Below are positions 8,150 to 15,915 of a stretch of DNA of 64,000 nt, one piece after another. How positions within the stretch are numbered: the first letter of the stretch is position 1; each line of letters starts with the position of its first letter. The DNA lies in the NCBI RefSeq assembly GCF_000265245.1, contig NZ_AJKS02000012.1, forward strand, positions 1-64,000, written 5' to 3'. The position numbers and the translations under genes are program-made. This DNA is from Halomonas smyrnensis AAD6 (lineage in GTDB: Bacteria; Pseudomonadota; Gammaproteobacteria; Pseudomonadales; Halomonadaceae). The notes beneath the pieces were generated by a model that was not told the origin of the DNA, made no database searches, and worked only from the letters and a program-made list of their open reading frames with translations.

Positions 8150-8506
8150 GGCGGGATCCTCTCGAAACCTTTGACCGACTTGTCGGATGGGAGCGTGTCG
8201 AGCCGGAGAAGCGGCACTCGCCGCCTCGCGGGCGACCCGAAGGCTCGTCTGCCGCCCAATGTGGAACAGGATGGCGTCCGAGACAAGTGGTTTTTCGTAA
8301 TTTTACAACACAAAGCCTCTCGTCACTCTCCCGGCACCCAGTTAAAATCTCTCCCCATAAGGGTTTAAAGGAAAAAAGGCCGCCGAGACCGCCCCCGGAT
8401 CGACTTTGGTCGCAGGCGCTTTGTTTCGTAATATCACTACCGCTACGCTATCTTGACCCTCTCATTTCTCGCCCGCCGCACCGGCCGCGCCCACAGGAGA
8501 ATCGGC
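8150..8506. promoter_or_regulatory. Divergent gap / pyk control region
   Basis: 357 bp without a gene; both genes must start here. The middle (8290-8380) is AT-rich against the background. An imperfect palindrome GTAA-TT-TTAC is at 8297-8306, and TTCGTAAT occurs twice (8294-8301 and 8425-8432). These are candidate operator sequences for a sugar-responsive repressor such as HexR, but the match to the HexR consensus is poor. AGGAG at 8495-8499 is the pyk ribosome site. Confidence 0.4.
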
Positions 8507-9973
8507 ATGTCTGATCGCCCCACCCCCCTCCGCCGCACCAAGATCGTCGCCACTCTCGGCCCCGCCAGCGACCGGGAGGGCGTGCTGGAGCAGATGATCG
8601 CCGCCGGCGTCGACGTGGTGCGCCTCAACTTCTCCCACGGCTCGGCGGACGACCATCGCCGCCGGCTAAGCGCGGTGCGCGAGATCGCCGCCCGAAAGGG
8701 TCGCAGCGTCGCCGCCCTGGGCGACCTGCAGGGGCCGAAGATCCGCATCGCCCGCTTCACCGACGGCAAGGTCGTGCTCGAGGAAGGCGCGCCCTTCGTC
8801 ATCGACGTGGCCCTCGACGGCCAGGCCGGCGACGCCAGCCGCGTCGGCTGCGACTATCGTGAGCTGGCCGACGACGTGAGCGCCGGCGACCGCCTGCTGC
8901 TCGACGACGGCCGGGTGGTGCTCGACGTCTCCCGCGTCGACGGCAGCGCCATCCACACCACCGTGGTGGTGGGCGGCGAGCTGTCCAACAACAAGGGCAT
9001 CAACAAGCAGGGCGGCGGGCTCTCCGCCCCGGCGCTGACCGACAAGGACAAGGCCGACCTCGAGACCGCCATGGCCATCGGCGTCGACTACCTGGCCGTG
9101 TCCTTCCCGCGCAGCGCCGCCGACATGGAGGAGGCCCGCGCGCTGCTGGGCGAGGCCGGTCGCGAGATCGGCCTGGTGGCCAAGCTCGAGCGCGCCGAGG
9201 CGGTGGCCGACGACGAAACCCTCGACGGCATCATCGAGGCCAGCGAGGCGGTGATGGTGGCCCGCGGCGATCTCGGCGTGGAGATCGGCGACGAGGCGCT
9301 GATCGGCACCCAGAAGCGCATCATCAAGCACGCCCGCAGCCACAACCGCGCGGTGATCACCGCCACCCAGATGATGGAGTCGATGATCGACTCGCCCTTG
9401 CCGACCCGCGCCGAGGTGTTCGACGTGGCCAACGCGGTGCTCGACGCCACCGACGCGGTGATGCTCTCCGCCGAGACCGCCGCCGGCGACTTCCCGGTCG
9501 AGACCGTGGAGGCCATGGCCCGGGTGTGCCTGGGCGCCGAGCGCGAGCGCATCGCCCAGTCCTCCGGCCACCGCATCCACGAGGGCTTCTCGAAGATCGA
9601 CGAAACCATCGCGCTGTCGGCGATGTACGCCGCCAACCATCTGTCGGGCGTGGCCGCCATCGCCTGCATGACCTCCACCGGCTACACCCCGTTGATCGCC
9701 TCGCGCATCCGTTCCGGGCTGCCGATCGTCGGCCTGGCACACAGCCCCGTCGCCCAGCGGCGCATGGCGTTGTATCGTGGTGTCATCTCGCTGCCCTTCG
9801 ACACCAGCGAGATGTCGGCCGACGAGCTCAACGACCAGGCCCTGGCCCGGGTGGTGGCTCAGGGCATCGCCGTTCAGGGAGACCACGTGATCCTCACCCG
9901 CGGCGATCACATGAACGCCCACGGCGGCACCAATACCCTGAGGATCCTCGAGGTGGAAGCCCAGCATGAGTGA
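8507..9973 (+). CDS. pyk: Pyruvate kinase (PykA/type II-like)
   Basis: A 488-residue enzyme that converts phosphoenolpyruvate and ADP to pyruvate and ATP. Seen: RRTKIVATLGPAS at the start, LNFSHG, the ALGDLQGPKIRI segment, the signature around LVAKLERAEA, MVARGDLGVEIG with metal ligands, ATQMMESM and MLSAETAAGDFP. ATG at 8507 is chosen because AGGAG lies 7 bases upstream and homologues start a few residues before RRTKI. The stop overlaps the mgsA start by 8 bp, so the two are probably co-translated. Length and sequence suggest the AMP/sugar-phosphate regulated class, but this cannot be fixed from sequence alone. Confidence 0.94.
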   Translation: MSDRPTPLRRTKIVATLGPASDREGVLEQMIAAGVDVVRLNFSHGSADDHRRRLSAVREIAARKGRSVAALGDLQGPKIRIARFTDGKVVLEEGAPFVIDVALDGQAGDASRVGCDYRELADDVSAGDRLLLDDGRVVLDVSRVDGSAIHTTVVVGGELSNNKGINKQGGGLSAPALTDKDKADLETAMAIGVDYLAVSFPRSAADMEEARALLGEAGREIGLVAKLERAEAVADDETLDGIIEASEAVMVARGDLGVEIGDEALIGTQKRIIKHARSHNRAVITATQMMESMIDSPLPTRAEVFDVANAVLDATDAVMLSAETAAGDFPVETVEAMARVCLGAERERIAQSSGHRIHEGFSKIDETIALSAMYAANHLSGVAAIACMTSTGYTPLIASRIRSGLPIVGLAHSPVAQRRMALYRGVISLPFDTSEMSADELNDQALARVVAQGIAVQGDHVILTRGDHMNAHGGTNTLRILEVEAQHE

Positions 9974-10442
9974 GACGCGTCCGCGGCGGGACATCCGCCG
10001 CACCCTGCCGGCCCGCAAGCGCATCGCGCTGATCGCCCACGATGGCAAGAAGCCGGAGATGCTGGCCTGGGCCGAGCGCTGGCAGGACACCCTGGCCCGC
10101 CACGAACTGGTCGGCACCGGCACCACCGCGACCCGGCTGGCCAAACAGCTGGGGCTCGAGATCGAGCCGCTGATGAGCGGCCCGCTGGGCGGCGACCAGC
10201 AGATCGGCGCCCGCATCGCCGAGCAGGGCCTCGACCTGCTGGTGTTCTTCTGGGACCCCTTCGCGCCCCAGCCCCACGACCCCGACGTCAAGGCGCTGCT
10301 GCGCCTGGCCGCGCTGTGGAACGTGCCGGTGGCCTGCAATCCCGCCAGCGCGGACTTCCTGCTCAGCTCGCCCCTGCTCGACCACGACGTCGAGATCGAT
10401 ATCCCCGATGCCGGCGGCTGGATCTCGGCCCGCACCGACTGA
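9966..10442 (+). CDS. mgsA: Methylglyoxal synthase
   Basis: A 158-residue enzyme converting dihydroxyacetone phosphate to methylglyoxal and phosphate, an overflow route when sugar phosphates build up. Visible family motifs: ALIAHDGKK (residues ~21-29), VGTGTTATRL, MSGPLGGDQQIG with the catalytic Asp, and FFWDPF. There is a ~15-residue N-terminal extension compared with the E. coli protein. The start overlaps pyk by 8 bp, which places this toxic bypass under the control of the enzyme at the lower end of glycolysis. Confidence 0.95.
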   Translation: MSETRPRRDIRRTLPARKRIALIAHDGKKPEMLAWAERWQDTLARHELVGTGTTATRLAKQLGLEIEPLMSGPLGGDQQIGARIAEQGLDLLVFFWDPFAPQPHDPDVKALLRLAALWNVPVACNPASADFLLSSPLLDHDVEIDIPDAGGWISARTD

Positions 10443-10491
10443 TCGCCGCGACAAGAAGACATAAAGAAAGCCTTCAACGAGGACACCCCGC

Positions 10492-12159
10492 ATGTTCCAA
10501 CTCACCCGCAGCGTCACCTGGCAGGCCCTCAAGCGCCTGAACGCCGACACCGCCAGTGACCGCATCGCCGACTACTTCACCGCCGACCCGAAGCGCTTCG
10601 ACAAGATGAGCCTGCGCGTCGGCGGCCTGTTCCTCGACTACTCCAAGCACCACATCTCGGACGCGGTGCTGGAGAAGCTGCTCGAGCTGGTCGATCACTC
10701 GGCGCTGGTCCAGCGCCGCGCCCAGATGTTCTCCGGCGACATCATCAACGTCACCGAGAACCGCCCGGTGCTGCACACCGCGCTGCGCAACGTCGGCGAA
10801 GGGCCGCTGATGGTCGACGGCCAAGACGTGATGCCGGAGATCCAGCGCACCCGCGAGCAGATCCAGCGCTTCTCCGAGGCGGTGCGCAGCGGCGAGTGGA
10901 AGGGCTACAGCGGCGAGCGCATCAAGGACGTGGTCAACATCGGCATCGGCGGCTCCGACCTGGGCCCCAACATGGCCTGCCGGGCGCTGCTCAAGTACCG
11001 CCACCCGGACCTCAACTTCCACTTCGTTTCCAACGTCGACGGCGCCCACATCCAGAAGGTGCTCAACGGACTCGATCCGGCCACCACGCTGTTCATCGTC
11101 TCCACCAAGACCTTCTCAACCCAGGAGACGCTGCTCAACGCCAAGACCGCGCGGCGCTGGTTCCTGGAGCAGGCCGGCGAGGACGCCGACGTGGGTGCGC
11201 ACTTCGTCGCCGCCTCCACCAACCGCAAGGCGGCGATGGCGTTCGGCATCCGCGAGGAGAACGTCTTCGAATTCTGGGCCTGGGTCGGCGGGCGCTACTC
11301 CATGTGGTCGTCGATCGGCCTGCCGATCGCGCTGGCCGTGGGCTTCGAGGGCTTCATGGAGATGCTCGAAGGCGCCTACGAGATGGACCAGCACTTCCTG
11401 AACGCGCCCAACGACGCCAACATGCCGGTGCTGATGGCGCTGATCGGGATCTGGTACATCAACTTCGCCGGCGCCGAGACCCACGCCATCGTGCCCTACG
11501 ACCAGGCGCTGCATCAGCTGCCGTCCTTCCTGCAGCAGCTCGACATGGAGTCCAACGGCAAGTCGGTGGACATCTTCGGCCACCCGGTCGACTACAAGAC
11601 CGGCCCGATCGTCTGGGGCCAGACCGGCTCCAACGGTCAGCACGCCTTCTTCCAGCTGCTGCACCAGGGCACCCGCTACGTGCCGATCGACTTCATCGCC
11701 TCGCTCAAGCCCGAGCCCGGCATGGAGGACCACCACTTCGCGCTGCTGACCAACATGCTGGCCCAGGCCAACGCCTTCATGGAGGGCAGCCAGAAGGGCA
11801 GCGAACTGGACCCCTACAGCTGCCCGGGCAACCGCCCCTCCAGCACCCTGCTGCTCGACGAGCTGACGCCGAAGAACCTCGGCGCCCTGATCGCCCTGTA
11901 CGAGCACAAGGTCTTCGTCCAGGGGGTGATCTGGAACATCAACTCCTTCGACCAGTGGGGCGTGCAGCTCGGCAAGCGCATCGCCGGCGAGATCAGCGAG
12001 CGCATCGACGAGCACAGCCAGGACTTCGACGGCTCCACCCAGGGCCTGCTGACCCTGGTGCGCGAGCGCTTCCCGAGCCAGAAGCGCCAGACGGCCGCCG
12101 ACCAGGCGCCCAAGGCCAAGTCGGAACCGAAACCCAAGCGCAGCAAGGCCTCGAGCTGA
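10492..12159 (+). CDS. pgi: Glucose-6-phosphate isomerase
   Basis: A 555-residue protein, the usual length for the long bacterial form. Clear motifs are VNIGIGGSDLGP, STKTFSTQETL, the signature near WVGGRYSMWSSIGLP, and the ESNGKSVD and GQTGSNGQHAFFQ segments; the C-terminal Lys motif is within QWGVQLGK. It interconverts glucose 6-phosphate and fructose 6-phosphate. The last ~25 residues are Lys/Pro-rich and look like a disordered tail. It follows mgsA by 49 bp with GAGGA at 10479-10483, so it may belong to the pyk-mgsA unit. Confidence 0.96.
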   Translation: MFQLTRSVTWQALKRLNADTASDRIADYFTADPKRFDKMSLRVGGLFLDYSKHHISDAVLEKLLELVDHSALVQRRAQMFSGDIINVTENRPVLHTALRNVGEGPLMVDGQDVMPEIQRTREQIQRFSEAVRSGEWKGYSGERIKDVVNIGIGGSDLGPNMACRALLKYRHPDLNFHFVSNVDGAHIQKVLNGLDPATTLFIVSTKTFSTQETLLNAKTARRWFLEQAGEDADVGAHFVAASTNRKAAMAFGIREENVFEFWAWVGGRYSMWSSIGLPIALAVGFEGFMEMLEGAYEMDQHFLNAPNDANMPVLMALIGIWYINFAGAETHAIVPYDQALHQLPSFLQQLDMESNGKSVDIFGHPVDYKTGPIVWGQTGSNGQHAFFQLLHQGTRYVPIDFIASLKPEPGMEDHHFALLTNMLAQANAFMEGSQKGSELDPYSCPGNRPSSTLLLDELTPKNLGALIALYEHKVFVQGVIWNINSFDQWGVQLGKRIAGEISERIDEHSQDFDGSTQGLLTLVRERFPSQKRQTAADQAPKAKSEPKPKRSKASS

Positions 12160-12194
12160 TTCAAGGAAGAGGGCGTCCGATGAGCCGAGGCGTT

Positions 12195-12370
12195 GGCGCC
12201 TGTGCCCTCAGTCACGGGGTCGGGCGCCTGTGCCCTCAGGCGCGGGATCGGGCGCCTGTGCCCTCAGGCGCGAGATCGGGCGCCTATGCCCTCAGGCGCG
12301 GGGTCGGGCGCCTGTGCCCTCAGGCGCGGGGTCGGGCGCCTGTGCCCTCAGGCGCGGGGTCGGGCGCCTA
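12195..12370. repeat. 28-bp tandem repeat block with a hairpin in every unit
   Basis: Six full 28-bp units plus part of a seventh start (GGCGCC at 12195, 12223, 12251, 12279, 12307, 12335 and 12363). Most units contain the inverted repeat GCGCCTG-TGCCCT-CAGGCGC followed by a GGGGTCGG-type spacer. The block fills the gap between the convergent ends of pgi and crcB; the last unit reaches the crcB stop codon. There are no unique spacers, so it is not a CRISPR array. A transcription-blocking or mRNA-protecting role is possible. Confidence 0.85.
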
Positions 12371-12757
12371 TAAAGAGCCACGCCCGACCCTCTGTCCCCA
12401 CCAGGCCGCGGCCAGCCACAGCGGCACGCTGCCGACGCCATAGGCCAGCGCCAGCCAGGGGCGCGACGTCTCGAGCAGATAGAGCGTCTCCAGGCCGAAC
12501 AGCGAGAAGGTGGTGAAACCGCCACAGAAGCCGGCCACCAGGAAGGGCTGCCAGCGGGCGGCATGGCCGGTGATGCGGTGGGCCGCCCGGGCGGCGAAGG
12601 CGGCGATCAGCCAGGAGCCGACCAGGTTGACCGCCAGGGTGCCCCACAGGAAGGCGCTGCCCAGCGCCTTCATCACGCCGAGCCCCACCAGATGGCGCGA
12701 CAGCGCCCCCAGGCCGCTGCCGAGGCCCACCGCCAGATAGCTCCGCCAGCCCGTCAT
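12368..12757 (-). CDS. crcB: Fluoride channel CrcB/Fluc, second copy
   Basis: A 129-residue membrane protein with four predicted helices. CrcB marks are GALSRHLVG near the start, FLWGTLAVNLVGSWLIA with the conserved Asn, and GGFTTFSLFGLET, the Phe-box region lining the fluoride path. ATG at 12757 overlaps the stop of the upstream crcB by 4 bp; a longer reading frame to 12862 exists but lacks homology. Fluc channels are dual-topology dimers that let fluoride leave the cell. Because two adjacent copies are translationally coupled, they may form a heterodimer. Confidence 0.88.
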   Translation of the reverse strand: MTGWRSYLAVGLGSGLGALSRHLVGLGVMKALGSAFLWGTLAVNLVGSWLIAAFAARAAHRITGHAARWQPFLVAGFCGGFTTFSLFGLETLYLLETSRPWLALAYGVGSVPLWLAAAWWGQRVGRGSL

Positions 12758-13140
12758 GCGCCGCCTCCGGCCAGCCACCAACCCAGCGCCACGGCGGCCA
12801 CCCCCGCCACCAGGGTGATCAGCACGTTGGCCACGGCCGGGCCGGGGCGGGCCTCCTGCCACAGGGTCAGGGTCTGCAGGCTGAAGGACGACACCGTGGT
12901 GAAGCCCCCCAGGCCACCGACCGCCAGCAGCGACCAGGCGGGCGACGCCGTCACCGGCCAGCCCAGCGCCGGTGCCAGGGCGCCGATCGCCAGACAGCCC
13001 AGCACGTTCACCGCCAGGGTGCCCCAGGGGAAGCCACGCCCCAGCCAGCGCGCCGCCAGGTCACCCACCGCCAGGCGCGCCATGCCACCCAGCGCGCCCC
13101 CCACTGCCACCAGCCCCAGGCCGACGATGCCGCCGCTCAT
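12754..13140 (-). CDS. crcB: Fluoride channel CrcB/Fluc, first copy
   Basis: A 128-residue four-helix membrane protein. Motifs: GGALGGMARLAV, FPWGTLAVNVLGCLAIG and GGLGGFTTVSSFSLQT. It is the upstream gene of the overlapping crcB pair. No recognisable fluoride (crcB) riboswitch core was found upstream, but a strong minus-strand terminator lies about 55 nt before the start (13195-13224), which may act as an attenuator or end a separate short RNA. Confidence 0.88.
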   Translation of the reverse strand: MSGGIVGLGLVAVGGALGGMARLAVGDLAARWLGRGFPWGTLAVNVLGCLAIGALAPALGWPVTASPAWSLLAVGGLGGFTTVSSFSLQTLTLWQEARPGPAVANVLITLVAGVAAVALGWWLAGGGA

Positions 13141-13194
13141 GATCCGTCTCCGCGTGAGTTCGCGACCATGCTAGCGAAGCCGCGGGGACCCGAC

Positions 13195-13224
13195 AAAAAA
13201 ACGCCACCCCGGGGAGGGGTGGCG
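13195..13224 (-). terminator. Strong terminator in the crcB leader
   Basis: On the minus strand a 9-bp stem CGCCACCCC / GGGGTGGCG is followed by seven T (13201-13195). No minus-strand gene ends just upstream, since the neighbouring channel gene runs the other way, so the structure is either a transcription attenuator of crcB or the end of an unannotated short RNA. Confidence 0.7.
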
Positions 13225-13420
13225 GAAAGACATGCTTGCCTTGCAGGGAAAATCGTCATGGATGCTTGGCAACAAAGATGACATAGACTTCGACAGATGT
13301 ACAACTCTCGTACACCATTACAGGACCTTCGGGTCTCGACGCCTTCCACGCAGACTGGGAAGATGCGGACGATCCCCCGTTTTCGCTACACATCCACGCC
13401 ACGACAAGGAGGCCCATCGC

Positions 13421-15745
13421 GTGACGCTCCCCAGACGACCCCTATTCCTCTTCGGCAGCTGGCTGCTGGCCTGCCTGCTGCTGGCCTCGGGGCCGCTGCA
13501 GGCGCAGCAGGGCGCCGACCAGCAGGCGGCCAACGCCACCCTGGCCAGCCTGCTGGAGAACCCCGAGACCCGCCAGCAGCTGATCGACCAGCTGCGCGAC
13601 GAGGCCCGGGTCCCGACCGACGCCGCCACCGAGGCGGCGCAGGAAGTCGCCAGCGAGCCCTCGCTGCCGCGCCAGCTGGCCGACGCCACCAGCCACGTCG
13701 TCGATGAGCTGGGCGGCCAGCTCGGCCAGGCCGCCGACACCCTGGTCGGCCTGTTCGGCGGCGGCCTGGCCGATGATGGCGGCTTCGACATGAGCGCCTT
13801 CACCAGCGCCGCCCTGAACCTGGGCATGGTGATCCTGGCGACCCTCGTGCTGTTCGTCGCCATTCGCCGCCTGGTCCGCCCGCTCTTCACCCGCCTCAGC
13901 CAGTACTCGCTGAACGGCCAGGGCCTCCAGCCCATGCTGCGCCTGCTGCTGTGCGTCGGGATCGCGGCGCTGATCGATGCCCTGGTGGTGGCGCTGGCCT
14001 ATGTCGGCGGCAACCTGGTGGCCACCTTCGCGGTGGGCGAGAGCGGCGAGCTCTCGACCCGCGCCTCGCTGTTCCTCAACGCCTTCCTGGTCATCGAGCT
14101 GCTCAAGGCCGCGGTGCGGATGCTGTTCGCCTCGCACTACGAGGGGCTGCGCCTGCTGCCCATCGGGGCCGACAGCGCCCGCTACTGGAACCGCTGGATC
14201 GCCCGGCTGATCGGCCTGGCCGGCTACGGGCTGATGGTGGTGGTGCCGCTGGTCAACGCCTACCTGTCGCCCTCGCTGGGCAGCGCCGTGGGCACCCTGA
14301 TCATGCTCGGCGCCTACGTCTACGCCGTGGCCGTGGTGATGCGCAATCGCCAGAGCCTGCGCCGGGCGCTGAACCACAAGGCCGGGCAGACCACCATGAC
14401 CGCCAGCCGGGTCTCGCTGCAGCTGTTCGCCCGTACCTGGCACCTGTTCGCCCTGGCCTACTTCACCGTGGTGCTGGTGCTGACCCTGACCAAGCCGGAG
14501 ACCGCCCTGCCCTTCGTCATGCTGGCGACGCTCAAGACGCTGGTGACCGTGCTGGCGGGCATGCTGATCTCCTCCTTCCTGACCCAGACCATCGGCCGCC
14601 GCATCCGGCTCAGCGACGAGCTGCGCCGCAAGCTGCCGCTGCTCGAGGCGCGCCTCAACAGCTACGTGCCTACCGCGCTGCGGGTGATACGGGCGGGGAT
14701 CCTGATCGCCGTGGTGATGCTGGTGCTGAACGCCTGGGGCGCCTTCGATCTCGCCGCCTGGTACGCCTCCGAGGCGGGCCGCGACCTGCTCGGCAAGCTG
14801 CTCAGCGTGTTCATGATCCTGATCGTGGCCGCCGCCGCCTGGCTGGGGCTGGCGAGCCTGATCGAGCACAAGCTGAACCCCGAGACCGGCGGCGTGCCCT
14901 CGGCCCGCGCCCAGACGCTGCTGGCGCTGTTCCGCAACGCCCTGGCCATCGCCCTGGTCACGCTGACGGCGATGATCGTGCTGTCCGAGATCGGCATCAA
15001 CATCGGCCCGCTGATCGCCGGCGCCGGGGTGCTGGGCCTGGCCATCGGTTTCGGCGCCCAGAAGCTGGTGCAGGACATCATCACCGGCGTCTTCATCCAG
15101 ATCGAGAACGCCATGAACACCGGCGACGTGATCACGGTGGGCGGCATCACCGGGGTGGCCGAGAAGCTGAGCATCCGCTCGGTGGGCATCCGTGACCTCT
15201 CGGGCACCTATCACGTGGTGCCCTTCTCCAGCGTCGACACCGTCTCCAACTACATGCGTGACTTCGCCTACCACGTCGGCGAGTACGGCATCGCCTACCG
15301 CGAGAGCATCGACGAGGCGATCCAGGCGCTGCGCGATGCCTTCGACGACCTCTCCAACGACGAGGAGATCAAGCCCTGCCTGCTCGAGCCGCTGGAAGTG
15401 GCCGGGGTGATCGCGCTGGCCGACAGCTCGGTGAACATCCGCGTGCGCCTGATGACCACGCCGGGCGATCAGTGGGCCGTGGGCCGCGCCTACAACCGGC
15501 TGGTCAAGCTGCACTTCGACGCCGCCGGCATCGAGATCCCCTTCCCCCACACCACGCTCTACTTCGGGGCCGACAAGGAGGGCGGTGCGCCGCCGGCCAA
15601 CCTGCGCGTCATGCAGCAGAACTTCTCGATCGACGGCAGCCCGGCCGGCCAGCCGCGGCAGGACGGCAACCATGTCGACGATCGTTTCAACCCGGCCGAC
15701 ACCTCGGCCCGCCGCGAGGTGCACAACCAGGAAGACGTGGACTGA
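13421..15745 (+). CDS. Large MscS-family mechanosensitive channel (YbiO/MscM-like)
   Basis: A 774-residue inner-membrane protein. GTG at 13421 is chosen because AAGGAGG lies just upstream and the following residues make a signal peptide (LFLFGSWLLACLLLASG, then LQAQQ). A periplasmic Gln/Ala-rich region (~25-125) precedes many membrane helices. The MscS pore and beta domain are at ~530-700: LAIGFGAQKLVQDIITGVFI, then VGGITGVAEKLSIRSVGIRD and the PFPHTTLYFG segment. These channels release solutes on hypo-osmotic shock, fitting a halophile. Size and order resemble E. coli YbiO (741 residues); the acidic tail is not conserved. Confidence 0.85.
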   Translation: MTLPRRPLFLFGSWLLACLLLASGPLQAQQGADQQAANATLASLLENPETRQQLIDQLRDEARVPTDAATEAAQEVASEPSLPRQLADATSHVVDELGGQLGQAADTLVGLFGGGLADDGGFDMSAFTSAALNLGMVILATLVLFVAIRRLVRPLFTRLSQYSLNGQGLQPMLRLLLCVGIAALIDALVVALAYVGGNLVATFAVGESGELSTRASLFLNAFLVIELLKAAVRMLFASHYEGLRLLPIGADSARYWNRWIARLIGLAGYGLMVVVPLVNAYLSPSLGSAVGTLIMLGAYVYAVAVVMRNRQSLRRALNHKAGQTTMTASRVSLQLFARTWHLFALAYFTVVLVLTLTKPETALPFVMLATLKTLVTVLAGMLISSFLTQTIGRRIRLSDELRRKLPLLEARLNSYVPTALRVIRAGILIAVVMLVLNAWGAFDLAAWYASEAGRDLLGKLLSVFMILIVAAAAWLGLASLIEHKLNPETGGVPSARAQTLLALFRNALAIALVTLTAMIVLSEIGINIGPLIAGAGVLGLAIGFGAQKLVQDIITGVFIQIENAMNTGDVITVGGITGVAEKLSIRSVGIRDLSGTYHVVPFSSVDTVSNYMRDFAYHVGEYGIAYRESIDEAIQALRDAFDDLSNDEEIKPCLLEPLEVAGVIALADSSVNIRVRLMTTPGDQWAVGRAYNRLVKLHFDAAGIEIPFPHTTLYFGADKEGGAPPANLRVMQQNFSIDGSPAGQPRQDGNHVDDRFNPADTSARREVHNQEDVD

Positions 15746-15754
15746 GCTCGCTCC

Positions 15755-15780
15755 CGGGCGGCGTCCACGAACGCCGCCCG
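15755..15780 (+). terminator. Hairpin after the MscS-family gene
   Basis: Inverted repeat CGGGCGGCGT / ACGCCGCCCG with a 6-base loop, 10 bp after the stop codon. The run that follows is only GACCCTTTC, so termination strength is uncertain. Confidence 0.55.
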
Positions 15781-15822
15781 GACCCTTTCACGCCCTCCGC
15801 CATGGGGGAGAACGCACCACGA

Positions 15823-15855
15823 AGAAGGGGCTGCCGATCGGCAGCCCCTTCTCTT
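15823..15855. terminator. Perfect 30-bp palindrome between the convergent channel gene and hemY
   Basis: AGAAGGGGCTGCCGA is followed directly by its exact complement, then CTTGTTTCC on the plus strand. It lies between converging genes and can fold on either strand; it probably serves as a shared terminator. Confidence 0.65.
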
Positions 15856-15915
15856 GTTTCCGTTTCCTGCTCTCCTGTTGCCTGCCCCACCGGCATCGGC
15901 CGGCGGGCGGCCTGC

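Noticed and set aside
8297-8306. HexR operator between gap and pyk
   Set aside because: GTAA-TT-TTAC is shorter and differently spaced from the known HexR dyad; kept only as a generic candidate operator.
12195-12370. CRISPR array
   Set aside because: The 28-bp unit length is CRISPR-like, but units follow each other directly with no unique spacers and no cas genes are present.
13141-13230. Fluoride riboswitch before crcB
   Set aside because: No match to the conserved core of the crcB motif could be found; only a terminator is seen.
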